From contig NZ_UCNN01000019.1 of assembly GCF_900473935.1 (NCBI RefSeq), forward strand, positions 248,001-312,000: a DNA stretch of 64,000 nucleotides. The letters are read 5' to 3'. A program made the translations under genes and the position numbers. The DNA comes from Synechococcus sp. UW105. GTDB lineage: Bacteria > Cyanobacteriota > Cyanobacteriia > PCC-6307 > Cyanobiaceae. Every line of letters begins with the position of its first letter. The first letter of the stretch is position 1. This document shows positions 63,797-64,000 of this stretch, in pieces. Under the pieces are notes generated by a model. It was not told where the DNA came from. It was given only the letters and a program-made list of their open reading frames with translations, and searched no databases.

Positions 63797-64000
63797 ATGC
63801 CTCTGCCCCCCACCGCTTACACCTGCAGCAAGCAGTTCGAGGGCTATCCCTGTTGTCACAGGCAGTGGCGACATCCTGGCCATTGCCACTTCGTGCATGG
63901 CTATAGCCGCAGTTTCACGGTCTGGTTTGCGGCAAAAGAGCTGGATGCCTGTGGCTTTGTCGTCGATTTCTCCAGTCTCAGACCCCTGGAAGCCCAGCTG
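63797..64000 (+). CDS. 6-pyruvoyl/6-carboxytetrahydropterin synthase homologue, 3' end outside window
   Basis: 68 codons are visible from the ATG at 63797. The metal-binding stretch '[29 protein letters not shown]' and '[19 protein letters not shown]' correspond to the His-x-His metal site and the 'GMVxDF' block of the QueD/PTPS fold. QueD makes preQ0 precursors and PTPS makes tetrahydropterins, both from the product of FolE (5.9 kb). Which one applies cannot be told from this fragment. Confidence 0.75.
   Translation, partial: MPLPPTAYTCSKQFEGYPCCHRQWRHPGHCHFVHGYSRSFTVWFAAKELDACGFVVDFSSLRPLEAQL

Overview
The window is a gene-dense stretch of a cyanobacterial chromosome, most likely a marine Synechococcus of the alpha-cyanobacterial (picocyanobacterial) lineage. 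Evidence is a complete alpha-carboxysome locus with form IA Rubisco, csoS1D, csoS1E, the carboxysome-linked CO2-uptake NDH-1 genes and cbbX, plus psaM, por, chlLNB, ado/aar, ndhL, a BicA-type SulP transporter and cyAbrB. Coding density is high, spacers are short, and I see no transposase, integrase, prophage or CRISPR array.

Layout. 1-9,300: an S1-domain protein cut by the window edge, a creatininase-family amidohydrolase, then the alkane pair ado-aar running into accA, a short-chain dehydrogenase and folE; trpF and an M50 membrane protease follow. 9,200-13,100: a lipoate-ligase-like protein, two membrane transporters, a CRR6-like NDH-1 maturation factor, psaM (34 codons) and an slr1601-like protein. 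13,160-18,030: both routes of protochlorophyllide reduction back to back, por on the plus strand converging on chlN-chlB-chlL on the minus strand. 18,100-19,000: a degraded small gene with a 10-bp triplication.

19,100-34,400 is the CO2-concentrating block: csoS1D; then csoS1, cbbL, cbbS, csoS2, csoSCA, csoS4A, csoS4B and csoS1E; then ndhF4-ndhD4-cupB (CO2 uptake); then an acRAF-like Rubisco assembly factor overlapping cbbX (Rubisco activase). Two clear inverted repeats lie after cbbL and after cbbS and probably set relative expression. A bicA-like bicarbonate transporter sits 18 kb downstream, so bicarbonate import, CO2 hydration, shell, enzyme and chaperones are all in one window.

34,400-41,700: ridA, an iron-type ABC ATPase, gloB, hisG, an ABC exporter, an alpha/beta hydrolase, a GNAT acetyltransferase and a TIGR04283-type glycosyltransferase. 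41,700-44,070 is a small accessory island of weakly supported short genes, lower in GC, lying between the TIGR04283-type and TIGR04282-type glycosyltransferases that are often neighbours; it holds two convergent paralogous mini-genes. 44,074-64,000: htrA, dnaA, a ParB-like protein, gor, a remnant of a GMC oxidoreductase, a Ca2+/Na+ antiporter, bicA, pyrC, tRNA-Leu(UAA), ndhL, trpA, a cyAbrB regulator, a cytochrome c6-like protein, a Nif11-cupin fusion, a group 2 sigma factor, a metzincin-like protein, an L,D-transpeptidase, hisIE and the start of a 6-pyruvoyl/6-carboxytetrahydropterin synthase homologue.

The most promising new observations are the CsoS2-type Rubisco-binding motif embedded in the disordered N-terminus of the carboxysomal carbonic anhydrase, the convergent paralogous mini-genes in the island, the duplicated 14-mer in the csoS1 leader, and several small gene remnants. 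All functional assignments come from reading the sequence and from family knowledge; no searches were run.
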